From positions 4,336,202 to 4,400,201 of the forward strand of contig NZ_AP018316.1 of NCBI RefSeq assembly GCF_002368115.1: a DNA stretch of 64,000 nt. Direction: 5' to 3'. Positions 43,690 through 52,174 of this stretch are shown piece after piece. Both the position numbers and the translations under genes were made by a program. Numbering within the stretch: position 1 is the stretch's first letter; each line of letters opens with the position of its first letter. This DNA comes from Dolichospermum compactum NIES-806. GTDB lineage: Bacteria; Cyanobacteriota; Cyanobacteriia; Cyanobacteriales; Nostocaceae. The notes beneath the pieces are model-generated. The model did no database searches, was not told where the DNA came from, and was given only the letters and a program-made list of their open reading frames with translations.

Positions 43690-43801
43690 TTATAATTCTT
43701 CCCAAAACTTGTTAGTTAATACAGCATCTACATTTGACGGTATCCTCAACCCAGAGATAAAAATCTTCTTCGTATAAGTTTTTGACTGATGTTTGGCGCA
43801 T
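43690..43801 (-). pseudogene. DUF29 family remnant, internally deleted
   Basis: Begins ATG with RQTSVKNLYEEDFYLWVEDT and, after a frameshifted junction, ends NVDAVLTNKFWEEL and stop. These are the first and last parts of a DUF29 protein such as the intact one at 62173-62634, with about 110 residues between them deleted. Confidence 0.75.
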
Positions 43802-43891
43802 AATATTTATTTGCTGTTTATTCCTATTTTACCGGATATGGAAAGGGAAAAGGAGAAAATTACTCTCCATTCCCCCTCAATCAGTAGTTAG

Positions 43892-44890
43892 TTATTTATG
43901 CCTGGTTTGATGCCATTGCCAAGCGTGAGAGACGATATCTTTAATACCTGGATATTGAGGTTGCCAATTCAAGATTTTTCTGGCTTTTTCGCTTGTACCA
44001 ATTAAGGCTGGAGGATCTCCAGGACGGCGATCGCATTCTTTGACTGATATTACCATACCTGTGACATCTTCTGCCGCAGCAATCACTTCTCTAACTGAAA
44101 AACCATTACCATTACCTAAGTTAAAAACTTCGCTTTCACCACCATTTAATAAATATTCTAGTCCTAAAATATGGGCATCGGCTAAATCATTGACATGAAT
44201 ATAATCGCGGATGCAAGTACCATCAGGAGTGGGATAATCAGTCCCAAAAATGCTAATAGCTTCCCGTTGACCTAATGCTGTTTGTAACACTAAAGGGATT
44301 AAATGGGTTTCGGGATGGTGATCTTCTCCTAATAATCCTTCAGGGTTAGCACCGGCAGCATTAAAGTAACGGAAACGCACTGATTTAAAATTGTATGCCA
44401 CATCAAAATCAGTTAATATCCTTTCTACCATTAATTTAGTTGCCCCATAGGGATTAATGGGATTTTGGGGATGATCTTCCGTAATCGGAATAAAATTCGG
44501 TACACCATAGGTAGCACAGGTGGAAGAAAAGACGAATTTATGAATTGAAGCTGCTAACATTGACTCTAATAATGTCAACGTTCCTAAAACATTATTCCGG
44601 TAATATTTAGCAGGATCTGTAACAGATTCACCTACATAAGCATAGGCAGAAAAGTGCATAACTGCGGCAAAATTACGAGTCTGAAAAAGATGATCTAATA
44701 AAGTGCGATCGCTCGTATCCCCTTCTATCAATTCTACCTCTAAAACCTGTTCTACCAAATCCCGATGTCCATACACCAAGTTATCTAGGATAACTACCTC
44801 ATAACCAGCTTGCTTGAGTGCTAACACTGTATGAGAACCAATATATCCTGCTCCCCCTGTCACCAAAATGCTAGGTTTTCTCGCTGACAT
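43892..44890 (-). CDS. galE: UDP-glucose 4-epimerase
   Basis: 332 aa extended SDR interconverting UDP-glucose and UDP-galactose for polysaccharides and galactolipids. VTGGAGYIGSHTV near 10, FSSTCATYG near 122 and catalytic YGATK near 148; C-terminal substrate region complete (YIHVNDLADAH; NLGNGNGFSVREV). Single gene; a P1 palindrome lies just upstream. Confidence 0.95.
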   Translation of the reverse strand: MSARKPSILVTGGAGYIGSHTVLALKQAGYEVVILDNLVYGHRDLVEQVLEVELIEGDTSDRTLLDHLFQTRNFAAVMHFSAYAYVGESVTDPAKYYRNNVLGTLTLLESMLAASIHKFVFSSTCATYGVPNFIPITEDHPQNPINPYGATKLMVERILTDFDVAYNFKSVRFRYFNAAGANPEGLLGEDHHPETHLIPLVLQTALGQREAISIFGTDYPTPDGTCIRDYIHVNDLADAHILGLEYLLNGGESEVFNLGNGNGFSVREVIAAAEDVTGMVISVKECDRRPGDPPALIGTSEKARKILNWQPQYPGIKDIVSHAWQWHQTRHK

Positions 44891-44948
44891 AGTTTATTTC
44901 TCCTTGATGGTCATTTTGTTAATCTAATTTAGCTTAATTTGAAATAAA

Positions 44949-44977
44949 ATCCCCGACTTCTTCAAGAAGTCGGGGAT
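44949..44977. repeat. Palindrome family P1 copy 4
   Basis: ATCCCCGACTTCT-TCA-AGAAGTCGGGGAT, a perfect 13-bp stem. It lies 41 bp beyond the stop of the acyltransferase-like gene and upstream of galE, both on the minus strand. Confidence 0.75.
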
Positions 44978-45017
44978 CTGATCTCTGGTCAATATGCCTG
45001 TCCCAGCAGAACTTTAT

Positions 45018-46148
45018 TTACACTTTAATAAACCAGCGTTTCTGATACATTAAGACAGCCACACCATACCAAAATAACAAGGTAACAAATGCAAACAAAA
45101 ATGAGCCATTGAAATTTCCTGCCCAAGATGCAAAGATATTTTTGTAAATCCAATTATAGATACTAACAGCAGTTTCACCTGTACCCAGTTGGGTTTTGGC
45201 TATGATTTTAATTAGAAATACAGAAGCTACAAAAAGAGCGATCGCATTTAATCCCATGATCTCAAAAGGCTTACTCCAGCGTTTAATTAGCCTCACTTCT
45301 ATCAACTCATAACAAGCTGCTAATAACATTAACGCCCAACCAGAGGTAAATAAAACATAGGAACTTGTCCAAATTTTCTTATTAATGGGAAATGACACAT
45401 CCCAAATAATTGCAATTACCAAACAACACAAACCAAACAATACTAAATCCATGCTAGTTTGTGAAGTAGCTTGTTTTTTATCTTTAATCCATTCCCCCGT
45501 GAAATAACCAGCTAAAACGCTAACTATTGCCGGAATAGTGCTAAAGAGTCCTTCTGGGTCTCCCATAAAATTAAACCCATCACCTTTATACAAATGTGCT
45601 TTGGGAATAATTAATCTATCAATAAATGCACCAAAATTACCTTCTCGCGTCAGCACTCCCGCACCATAATCAGGAACTGGGATATACATCATTGTCAACC
45701 AATAGGCAATGAGTAATCCTCCTGCTACTAACCATTGACTTTTGCGAGGTAATTTTAAAACTATTAAAGATGCAAAAAGATAAGTTAAAGCAATCCGTTG
45801 TAATATCCCCATCAAGCGGATACTACTTAAATCAAAAGTCCAAACACCTTGATTCCAAAAACCATTTAATACTAAACCCAATATAAATAGAATCGCAGTC
45901 CGGCGCAGGATGCGTAAGTAAACTGCTTGAGTAGGTTTGTTCTGGGCGGTATATTTTGCTAAAGAAAAGGTCATTGCTACACCGACAATGAATAAAAAGC
46001 AGGGAAATATTAAATCAGTAGGTGTACAACCGTGCCATTGGGCATGACTGAGGGGACGATAAACATCATCTGCAACTCCGGCCATATTAGCGAGAATCAT
46101 CGCTGCAATGGTGATACCACGAAACACATCAAGTGAACTCAGACGCAT
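45018..46148 (-). CDS. HGSNAT/NagX-like membrane acyltransferase (DUF5009)
   Basis: 376 aa with about ten membrane helices. N-terminal RLSSLDVFRGITIAAMILAN and HAQWHGCTPTDLIFPCFLFI near 35-55 are the hallmarks of heparan-alpha-glucosaminide acetyltransferase-like proteins, which acetylate glucosamine sugars across membranes. Substrate here unknown, probably a cell-envelope or recycled amino sugar. The NB-ARC gene ends 24 bp upstream on the same strand. Confidence 0.86.
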   Translation of the reverse strand: MRLSSLDVFRGITIAAMILANMAGVADDVYRPLSHAQWHGCTPTDLIFPCFLFIVGVAMTFSLAKYTAQNKPTQAVYLRILRRTAILFILGLVLNGFWNQGVWTFDLSSIRLMGILQRIALTYLFASLIVLKLPRKSQWLVAGGLLIAYWLTMMYIPVPDYGAGVLTREGNFGAFIDRLIIPKAHLYKGDGFNFMGDPEGLFSTIPAIVSVLAGYFTGEWIKDKKQATSQTSMDLVLFGLCCLVIAIIWDVSFPINKKIWTSSYVLFTSGWALMLLAACYELIEVRLIKRWSKPFEIMGLNAIALFVASVFLIKIIAKTQLGTGETAVSIYNWIYKNIFASWAGNFNGSFLFAFVTLLFWYGVAVLMYQKRWFIKV

Positions 46149-46172
46149 AGGCGGAATAATCTATTTGAGAGT

Positions 46173-47147
46173 CTAACGGGTACTTTTTTCTTCTAGAAAC
46201 TTCCCAATGTCACCATCAAATAAGTCAATGATGGTACTAACAACCACTTTAATTTTGAGGGGATTATTTCCATAGAGATAGCATAGTTCATATTTTTGTT
46301 CATCAGTTCCCAATAATTGTTTTGATTGGATTAGGGAAAAAGCTATTTCTGATGAACCCAATAATCCCAAAGAACGTACTGATAATGTCCACTTCTCCAT
46401 AAAACCAACTTCAGCAGGTTTGGATTGACTGGTGAAAATGAGACAGCTTTGATGGTGTGTTTCCGCAATTATTTGGGTTAGTTGAGTATATTTTATATAA
46501 TTAACATCTGAAGCCGGGTCAAGATTATCCAAGATAATCAGACAACGACGAGTACGCAAATAATGGATAACTCGATTAATGTCGGATTTGCTTTCTTTGT
46601 GATTAGAGACAAAAGATAGCAAGTCAGTGATCATACTCTCAAAAGATGGAACAGTAGGCACTGAACGCCAAAAAACGCAATCAAACTCACCCCCAATCTG
46701 TTTTGCTAGTTGAGTAGCTAAAGCTGTTTTACCAATTCCACTGATACCGAACAATCCTACCAACCGACAGCTATCTTGGATGATCCATGATTCTAGCTGT
46801 ATGAGTTCTTCCCTGCGTCCGTAAAATGGTGAAATATCAATTGCTGTTCCCCAGTCTTGGAATTTATTGAAATTGTTTTTTTTTGCGTATTTGTCCGGAT
46901 TGCGGGGGGGGGTAGATATTACTTTATCGCTGCTAGTGGTAATTTTTTGCCAATCTAGATTTAATTTGCGACATAGTTCTTCAACTGTTGTATGGTTAAC
47001 GGGTTTACCAGTTAAGAAATTACTAACTGTAGCTAAGGATAATCCGGTATCATCAGCTAAGGCTCTTTGGTTAGCGTATCCATTGCGTGTAACAGCCACC
47101 CTAACCTCGTCAATACAGTCATAACGAACGCATAGTGATCTTGGCAT
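46173..47147 (-). CDS. HTH-NB-ARC ATPase without C-terminal repeats
   Basis: 324 aa. N-terminal HTH (NQRALADDTGLSLATVSNFL near 27-46), a linker, then an NB-ARC/STAND NTPase: FYGRREELIQLESWI near 108, P-loop GLFGISGIGKTALA near 130, Walker B CLIILDNLD near 200 and YGNNPLKIKVV near 290. Relatives I recall continue with winged-helix and WD40 sensors; this one stops soon after the GNPL motif, so it is truncated or a short form. The linker is encoded by C9 and A9 runs, slippage-prone. Possibly a regulator or defence-type switch. Confidence 0.83.
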   Translation of the reverse strand: MPRSLCVRYDCIDEVRVAVTRNGYANQRALADDTGLSLATVSNFLTGKPVNHTTVEELCRKLNLDWQKITTSSDKVISTPPRNPDKYAKKNNFNKFQDWGTAIDISPFYGRREELIQLESWIIQDSCRLVGLFGISGIGKTALATQLAKQIGGEFDCVFWRSVPTVPSFESMITDLLSFVSNHKESKSDINRVIHYLRTRRCLIILDNLDPASDVNYIKYTQLTQIIAETHHQSCLIFTSQSKPAEVGFMEKWTLSVRSLGLLGSSEIAFSLIQSKQLLGTDEQKYELCYLYGNNPLKIKVVVSTIIDLFDGDIGKFLEEKSTR

Positions 47148-47693
47148 TGATTTCTGTTAAGTGGTTATTCCCATGATGAAAGCGTACAGATGATGGTTTA
47201 TTTTTACGCTTAAACCCGCCTGTTTTAGGTAATTTATGACTTTAATTTTTAATTTCTTTTAGTCTAAATTCCCGTTACTGTATTTAATTTTAGGATATTT
47301 TGGCTGGTGTTGAGCGATCGCCTCTTTTATTTTTCCGAAGTTTTCTGTTGTCAAGGGGGGAAACCGGAATCTAATCCCCTCCCCTTTGCAATTATCGTGT
47401 ACACACAAGTTAAATTACCCCCCTTAATCCTTATGAAGGGGGGAAACAAGAAAATCCAGTTCCCTCCCCTTTGCAAGGGGAGGGTTAGGGTGGGGTGAAA
47501 AAGATTGTAGAGACCGCCCGCTACTCATCCCCACTATAAAAGTACATTGAGGCTGGGGACTTTCGCGTATTGTTAAAAAATTTAATATCCCGCTTTCCGC
47601 ACTTCATTTTGTAATGAATCTACAACGGTTTCCAGTTTTTTTAGCTTCTACAGCTACATCAGTGATGTTACTTCATTAATAAAGTCAGTAGTA
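47148..47693. other. Repeat-rich spacer with isolated MITE end
   Basis: 545 bp. CCCCCCTTAATCC...GGGGGGAAAC and CCTCCCCTTTGCAAGGGGAG with GGTTAGGGTGGGGT (about 47419-47496) are dispersed intergenic repeats. CCCGCTTTCCGCACTTCATT at about 47588-47607 plus TTGTAATG equals the left end of the MITE at 19282; no partner end is visible. No intact gene. Confidence 0.65.
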
Positions 47694-47887
47694 TGAATTA
47701 TAATGGCACTAATCCTATTGCGGATAAATACATCAGATTTGTTGCGGGAACTGGGAGTAATATCGGTAGTACCTTTTTGCAAATTGACCGGGATGGTACT
47801 TCAGGTAGTTCGATATTTAAGAACTTCCTTCAGGTTGATAACATCACTACCACCCAGTTAAACAACGTCGATAACTTTGTTTTTTAA
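47694..47887 (+). pseudogene. Type I secretion C-terminal target domain fragment
   Basis: 64 codons: NGTNPIADKYIRFVAGTGSN, TFLQIDRDGTSGSSIFKNFL and QVDNITTTQLNNVDNFVF then stop. It resembles the C-terminal secretion domain of large RTX/VCBS-type exoproteins, whose remaining gene is absent. A solo MITE end lies just upstream, so IS activity may have removed the rest. Confidence 0.6.
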
Positions 47888-47907
47888 CATTTTCTATCAG
47901 GATCTCT

Positions 47908-48537
47908 ATGTTGACTCAATTTAAAAACCCTCTGATCACCATCGGTATAACCTTGTCCACTGGTATCAGTTCCATGGCAATCTCTGCTCCTGCTTACTCT
48001 ATCAACTTAGTTAATTTAAACACTTTTAACTCCATTGGAGATGTTATTAGTAACAACACAGTTATTTCCTCAGGTTCACCGAATACGGTTGAAATCAGTG
48101 GTGGTACTGGTACTTTGGAGGATTTCCTGGGTATTGACCCGACCAATTTTTCAACTGTTATCCCAGACAATACTTTTGGTTCAGCCATTAAAAGTACCTT
48201 TAGTAACATTAATTCTGGAGATGTATTTAGCTTTCAATGGCAATTTAACCAAGACAATCAAGATCAAGCTTTTGTAGCGATTGCCAATAATATTCAAGCT
48301 TTAACGGGTAATAATGGTACTTATAGCTATACCTTCACTTCACCGGGAAGTTATAATATTGGTATTGGAGTTGTTGACGTTAATGATACAACAGGTCAAT
48401 CAACTCTCACCCTAAGTAATGCTCAAATTCAGGCTGTTCCTTGGGAAACTGATACCCTACCAATATTAGGTAGTACAATTCTTTTTGGTATTGGTGTTTG
48501 GGCTAAACGTAAATACACTGGCAATTCTAAATCTTGA
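47908..48537 (+). CDS. Exported protein with CTERM-type sorting signal
   Basis: 209 aa. Signal peptide ending about residue 30 (SAPAYS), a beta-rich Ser/Thr/Asn-rich body (GDVFSFQWQFNQDNQDQAFV; YTFTSPGSYNIGIGVVDV) and a C-terminal signal: VPWETDTLP, a membrane segment (ILGSTILFGIGVWA) and basic KRKYTGNSKS. This is a PEP-CTERM-like tripartite sorting signal seen in cyanobacterial surface proteins. Function unknown. 24 bp upstream of prxQ. Confidence 0.82.
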   Translation: MLTQFKNPLITIGITLSTGISSMAISAPAYSINLVNLNTFNSIGDVISNNTVISSGSPNTVEISGGTGTLEDFLGIDPTNFSTVIPDNTFGSAIKSTFSNINSGDVFSFQWQFNQDNQDQAFVAIANNIQALTGNNGTYSYTFTSPGSYNIGIGVVDVNDTTGQSTLTLSNAQIQAVPWETDTLPILGSTILFGIGVWAKRKYTGNSKS

Positions 48538-48561
48538 GACTCCCTAATTAATAATTTTAAT

Positions 48562-49023
48562 ATGTCTATCAAAGTTGGAGATACCGCGCCTGACTTTAGT
48601 TTACTTGACCAAAATGGCAAAAACGTCAGTCTGGCAGACTTTCGGGGTCAAAAATCCGTTGTCCTCTATTTTTATCCCAAGGATGATACACCAGGATGCA
48701 CTGTAGAATCTTGCGCTTTTCGAGATCAATATGAAGTGTTTCAAGCCGCTGGTGCTGAAGTTATTGGTGTGAGTGGTGACTCTAGGGAATCTCATCAAAG
48801 GTTTGCAAATAAATACAATTTACCTTTTACACTTTTAAGTGATCAAGGTGATAAAGTCCGAAAACAATACGGTGCAACTACCGCTTTTGGTTTCATTCCC
48901 GGCCGAGTTACCTATGTAATTGATCAAAATGGAGTGGTTCAGTATGTGCTTGATTCCATGTTGAACTTTAAAGGCCACGTTGAAGAAGCATTAAAAACCC
49001 TGGAACAACTAGCAGCAAAGTAA
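48562..49023 (+). CDS. prxQ: Peroxiredoxin Q/BCP
   Basis: 153 aa thiol peroxidase reducing H2O2 and alkyl peroxides with thioredoxin. VGDTAPDFSLLDQNG start, peroxidatic Cys in TPGCTVESCAFRD near 45 with the second (resolving) Cys five residues later, then GVSGDSRESHQRF. Full length, no export signal. A P2 palindrome follows. Confidence 0.95.
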   Translation: MSIKVGDTAPDFSLLDQNGKNVSLADFRGQKSVVLYFYPKDDTPGCTVESCAFRDQYEVFQAAGAEVIGVSGDSRESHQRFANKYNLPFTLLSDQGDKVRKQYGATTAFGFIPGRVTYVIDQNGVVQYVLDSMLNFKGHVEEALKTLEQLAAK

Positions 49024-49060
49024 GATAGGTTACAAAAATTACCTTTGAACAAACAACATT

Positions 49061-49088
49061 GTAGAGACGTTTCATGAAACGTCTCTAC
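49061..49088. repeat. 28-bp perfect palindrome, family P2 copy 2 (terminator-like)
   Basis: GTAGAGACGTTTC-AT-GAAACGTCTCTAC. It lies in the 87-bp gap between convergent prxQ and lrtA, well placed as a bidirectional terminator. Compensatory change relative to 35191-35218. Confidence 0.8.
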
Positions 49089-49110
49089 ATATAAAGAATT
49101 TAATCAGACT

Positions 49111-49749
49111 TTATTTAGAGTGCGATTTTTCGGGAATACCAACATTAGCTGATTTGCCATTTTTGCCGTTGCCATTACCGTTATTGCGGGGTTGAATGAC
49201 TCCATAACCACCGTGATTACGTTCATAAATGACGTTAATCTCTCCGGTTTCGGCATTATGAAACATATAAAAGTCATGACCCACCAGTTGTAGTTGTTCC
49301 TGCGCTTCTGCCAATGTCATAGGCGGCATAGAGAAGTATTTGGTACGAACAACCTCTTCGGGTAATCCAGGGGTGCGATCGCCTATTAGATCCGCTGCAA
49401 CGGTTTCCGGTGCTACTGCTTCGTTAGTTGATATAGGTTGAGTTTGATGATCCTGCCTTTTTTCCTTATATTTCCGTAATTGTCGAGCAATTTTGTCGGC
49501 AACTAGGTCAATACTTGCATATAAGCTTTCGCTGCTTTCCTCCGCACGGATAACACTACCATTAGCATAAATAGTTACTTCTGCCGCTTGCTTTGTACTT
49601 ATTCGGGGATTGCGGGCTACGCTTAAATGAACATCCACTTGATTGGTGATGTTCTGGAAGTGACTAACTGCTTTTTCAATCTTTTGATGCACATATTCAC
49701 GAATTGCATCAGTGATTTCAATATTTTTACCGTGGATGACAAGCTTCAT
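49111..49749 (-). CDS. lrtA: Long-form ribosome hibernation factor (HPF/LrtA)
   Basis: 212 aa from ATG 49749 (GGAGAG upstream). N-terminal S30AE fold (KLVIHGKNIEITDAIREYVH) that binds the 30S decoding centre, linker, and C-terminal dimerisation domain (RTKYFSMPPMTLAEAQEQLQ; HDFYMFHNAETGEINVIYER). Causes 100S dimer formation in the dark or at low energy. The Gly/Asn-rich tail is variable. LrtA mRNA has a long, dark-stabilising leader in Synechococcus; the upstream spacer could host one. Confidence 0.94.
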   Translation of the reverse strand: MKLVIHGKNIEITDAIREYVHQKIEKAVSHFQNITNQVDVHLSVARNPRISTKQAAEVTIYANGSVIRAEESSESLYASIDLVADKIARQLRKYKEKRQDHQTQPISTNEAVAPETVAADLIGDRTPGLPEEVVRTKYFSMPPMTLAEAQEQLQLVGHDFYMFHNAETGEINVIYERNHGGYGVIQPRNNGNGNGKNGKSANVGIPEKSHSK

Positions 49750-50504
49750 GTAAACTCTCCCGCTCAATATTATATGTGATGTTTTCGGTTAGGAATAGAA
49801 ATTGCGGTAAGGCCTATCACTGCCACCGACACAAATTGTTACTTATCCCTAAGACATTGTTTTTTAGCATTTTTAACACTTCTTGCATCTTCAAGTTGGC
49901 GCTTATTTATCGTCTTGTTTCCCAACTGGTTGTTAAGCAAATTGTCATCAAACCCGGAACAAGAACCCCACCCCCAACCCCCTCCCCGCAAGCGATGAGG
50001 GGGCTAAGATGTACCTTACATGATTGGAAGTCGCTGTAAGCAATTGGCTATCTAAGCAAAACTATTGAATTAGGCTGCTTGAGATATGGTTCTTTTAAAC
50101 ACCTACTTTTATTGAACTTTACCAAAATAGGAGTCCTCGCCTTTTTTCGTCCCCCAGTCTTGTTCACTATTGTATAGAGAATACAACTCTTTTGGGAAAT
50201 TTGATCCTGATTGATACAATTGACACTCTCAGCGGCTTTAGCCGCTGAGTTTTACGCTTACCGCGAGGTCTTATAAACTGTTAAGTTGCCATCAGTTTTG
50301 TAAATTAGTTGGTATTGTCTGATCTGAATGCTCTCCTCCCAACACCCATTGAGGTTATATATTCAAACTAGCATCTTGTAAGTTCTAAAGTTTATTTCCT
50401 TGACGTTCCTTTAAGATCCTTTGCATAGCTTGACATTTGTTCGTTATATTTTTGGGAAATAAGACTTACCTCTTGCCTCTTTCTTGCCTATCATTTATTC
50501 ACTG
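49750..50504. other. Large divergent spacer lrtA-lipB
   Basis: 755 bp without a supported gene. It contains a CCCCACCCCCAACCCCCTCC intergenic repeat near 49968-50006, a perfect stem-loop with T tract at 50228-50253, and presumably the lrtA leader. The stem-loop could end a short transcript. Confidence 0.5.
50228..50253 (+). terminator. Perfect stem-loop with T tract, no upstream gene
   Basis: CTCAGCGGC (50228-50236), loop TTTA, GCCGCTGAG (50241-50249), then TTTT. A textbook intrinsic terminator shape inside the lrtA-lipB spacer, with no coding region ending before it on the plus strand. Confidence 0.6.
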
Positions 50505-51221
50505 ATGATTCCTAGCACTCAATTAACCCCGTACCGTTGTTTACTATATAATGTTGGCGTAATGCCTTATGAAACTGCTCATCAGTGGCAGCGATCGCTA
50601 GTTGCAGAGCGCATTCACAACCCAGAACTAGATGATGTCTTAATCTTGCTAGAACATCCCCCCGTTTACACCTTGGGGACAGGAGCAAATCCAGAATTTA
50701 TTAAATTTAATCTTGACAAAAGTGATTATAATGTGCATCGCATTGAAAGAGGTGGCGAAGTCACATATCATTGTCCAGGACAATTGGTAGGTTATCCCAT
50801 TTTAAACTTGCGTCATTACCGCCAAGACCTCCATTGGTACTTGCGTCAACTTGAGGAAGTATTAATTCGCGTTTTAGCAAATTACGACTTGAAAGGAGAA
50901 CGGATTCCTGGTTTTACGGGAGTTTGGCTAGAAGGATACAAAGTTGCCGCCATCGGCATAAAAGTGAGTAAATGGATTACAATGCACGGTTTTTCTTTAA
51001 ATGTATGTCCAGACATGACAGGATTTCAACAAATTATTCCCTGTGGCATTATTGATAAACCAGTCAGCAGTTTAGCTAGATGGATTCCCGACATTACCTG
51101 TAACCAAGTCCGACATTCTATAGATCAATGTTTTGCAGAAGTATTTGACGTAACCATGAAAAATTCAGAAAGTAGGGGCGCAGGGACTGCGCCCAGAAAC
51201 GATTCATCAATAACACCCTGA
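50505..51221 (+). CDS. lipB: Lipoyl(octanoyl) transferase
   Basis: 238 aa from ATG 50505. Moves octanoyl from ACP to lipoyl domains. Seen: LEHPPVYTLGTGANPEF near 47, RGGEVTYHCPGQLVGYPIL near 82, VAAIGIKVSKWITMHGFSLN near 148 with the catalytic Lys, and IPCGI with the acyl-thioester Cys near 182. The last 20 or so residues (GAGTAPRND...) are encoded by a GGGGCGCAGGGACTGCGCCC palindrome, a repeat tail. Confidence 0.95.
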   Translation: MIPSTQLTPYRCLLYNVGVMPYETAHQWQRSLVAERIHNPELDDVLILLEHPPVYTLGTGANPEFIKFNLDKSDYNVHRIERGGEVTYHCPGQLVGYPILNLRHYRQDLHWYLRQLEEVLIRVLANYDLKGERIPGFTGVWLEGYKVAAIGIKVSKWITMHGFSLNVCPDMTGFQQIIPCGIIDKPVSSLARWIPDITCNQVRHSIDQCFAEVFDVTMKNSESRGAGTAPRNDSSITP

Positions 51222-51306
51222 AATTTATTCATCCCAACCCGTAATAGCTACAAAAATCTTTACAATAAAAAAGAATAGCAATCATACATAATACAAATTA
51301 AAAACA

Positions 51307-52023
51307 ATGGGAATATTTGGATTTGGTAAAAAGTCAGCCCTACCTACACCTGAGCAAGCCCTATCAGGACGGGCAGAAGTAATGCGAGTACCCGCACAAC
51401 ATTACGTTAATAAAAATCCTCTGAAAGCACCTTTTCCCCAAGGCTTAGAAACTGCCATGTTTGGTTTAGGCTGTTTTTGGGGAGCAGAGCGCAAATTTTG
51501 GCAACAAGCAGGAGTTTACACCACTGCGGTAGGTTATGCGGCTGGTTACACACCCAACCCCACCTATCAAGAAGTATGTAGTGGCATGACAGGTCATAAT
51601 GAAGTGGTATTAGTGGTGTTTGACCCCAAAATCATTAGTTATTCCCAACTGTTGAAAGTGTTTTGGGAAAGCCACAACCCCACCCAAGGAATGCGTCAAG
51701 GTAATGATGCTGGTACTCAATACCGTTCAGGAATTTACGTTTATTCACAAGAGCAAAAAGAATTAGCGGAAGCATCACAGAACGCTTATCAAGCTGCCCT
51801 CAGCGGCGCTGGATATGGTAAAATTACCACAGAAATTTTAGATGCACCTGAATTTTATTATGCTGAAGAATACCATCAGCAATATTTAGCCAAAAACCCT
51901 GGTGGTTATTGTGGCTTAGGTGGTACTAACGTAGCTTGTCCAGGTATTCCCGAAGCTCAGGTAGGGTTGCTGATTCAGAATATGATTTTACCTCACGCAG
52001 AGGCGCAGAGTCTCAGAGAGTAA
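51307..52023 (+). CDS. msrA: Peptide methionine-S-sulfoxide reductase
   Basis: 238 aa. Repairs oxidised methionine. Active-site GCFWGAERKFWQ near residue 56, then GYAAGYTPNPTYQEVCSG and GHNEVVLVVFDP; resolving Cys at the C-terminus (GYCGLGGTNVACPG). The last residues (HAEAQSLRE) come from the dispersed repeat CACGCAGAGGCGCAGAGTCT, which overrides an original stop. A hairpin follows. Confidence 0.95.
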   Translation: MGIFGFGKKSALPTPEQALSGRAEVMRVPAQHYVNKNPLKAPFPQGLETAMFGLGCFWGAERKFWQQAGVYTTAVGYAAGYTPNPTYQEVCSGMTGHNEVVLVVFDPKIISYSQLLKVFWESHNPTQGMRQGNDAGTQYRSGIYVYSQEQKELAEASQNAYQAALSGAGYGKITTEILDAPEFYYAEEYHQQYLAKNPGGYCGLGGTNVACPGIPEAQVGLLIQNMILPHAEAQSLRE

Positions 52024-52034
52024 GAGTTTGAAAT

Positions 52035-52068
52035 CAAGGTTGAGTTTTCCCTCCTTAACCCAACCTTG
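52035..52068 (+). terminator. Hairpin after msrA
   Basis: CAAGGTTGAGTT and AACCCAACCTTG pair with one mismatch around a TTCCCTCCTT loop, 12 bp beyond the stop codon. Confidence 0.5.
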
Positions 52069-52174
52069 TATCTTCTAAACTTTGCGTTTTTGCTCTTTTG
52101 TGCAGCGTGCCGTAGGCATAACATAACTCATACCGCCATTATCCCATGCCCAATCTTTTATTAATTTAAATACT

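Noticed and set aside
49776..50039. 87-codon frame upstream of lipB
   Set aside because: Contains a CCCCACCCCC intergenic repeat in its 3' part and no domain or start signal.
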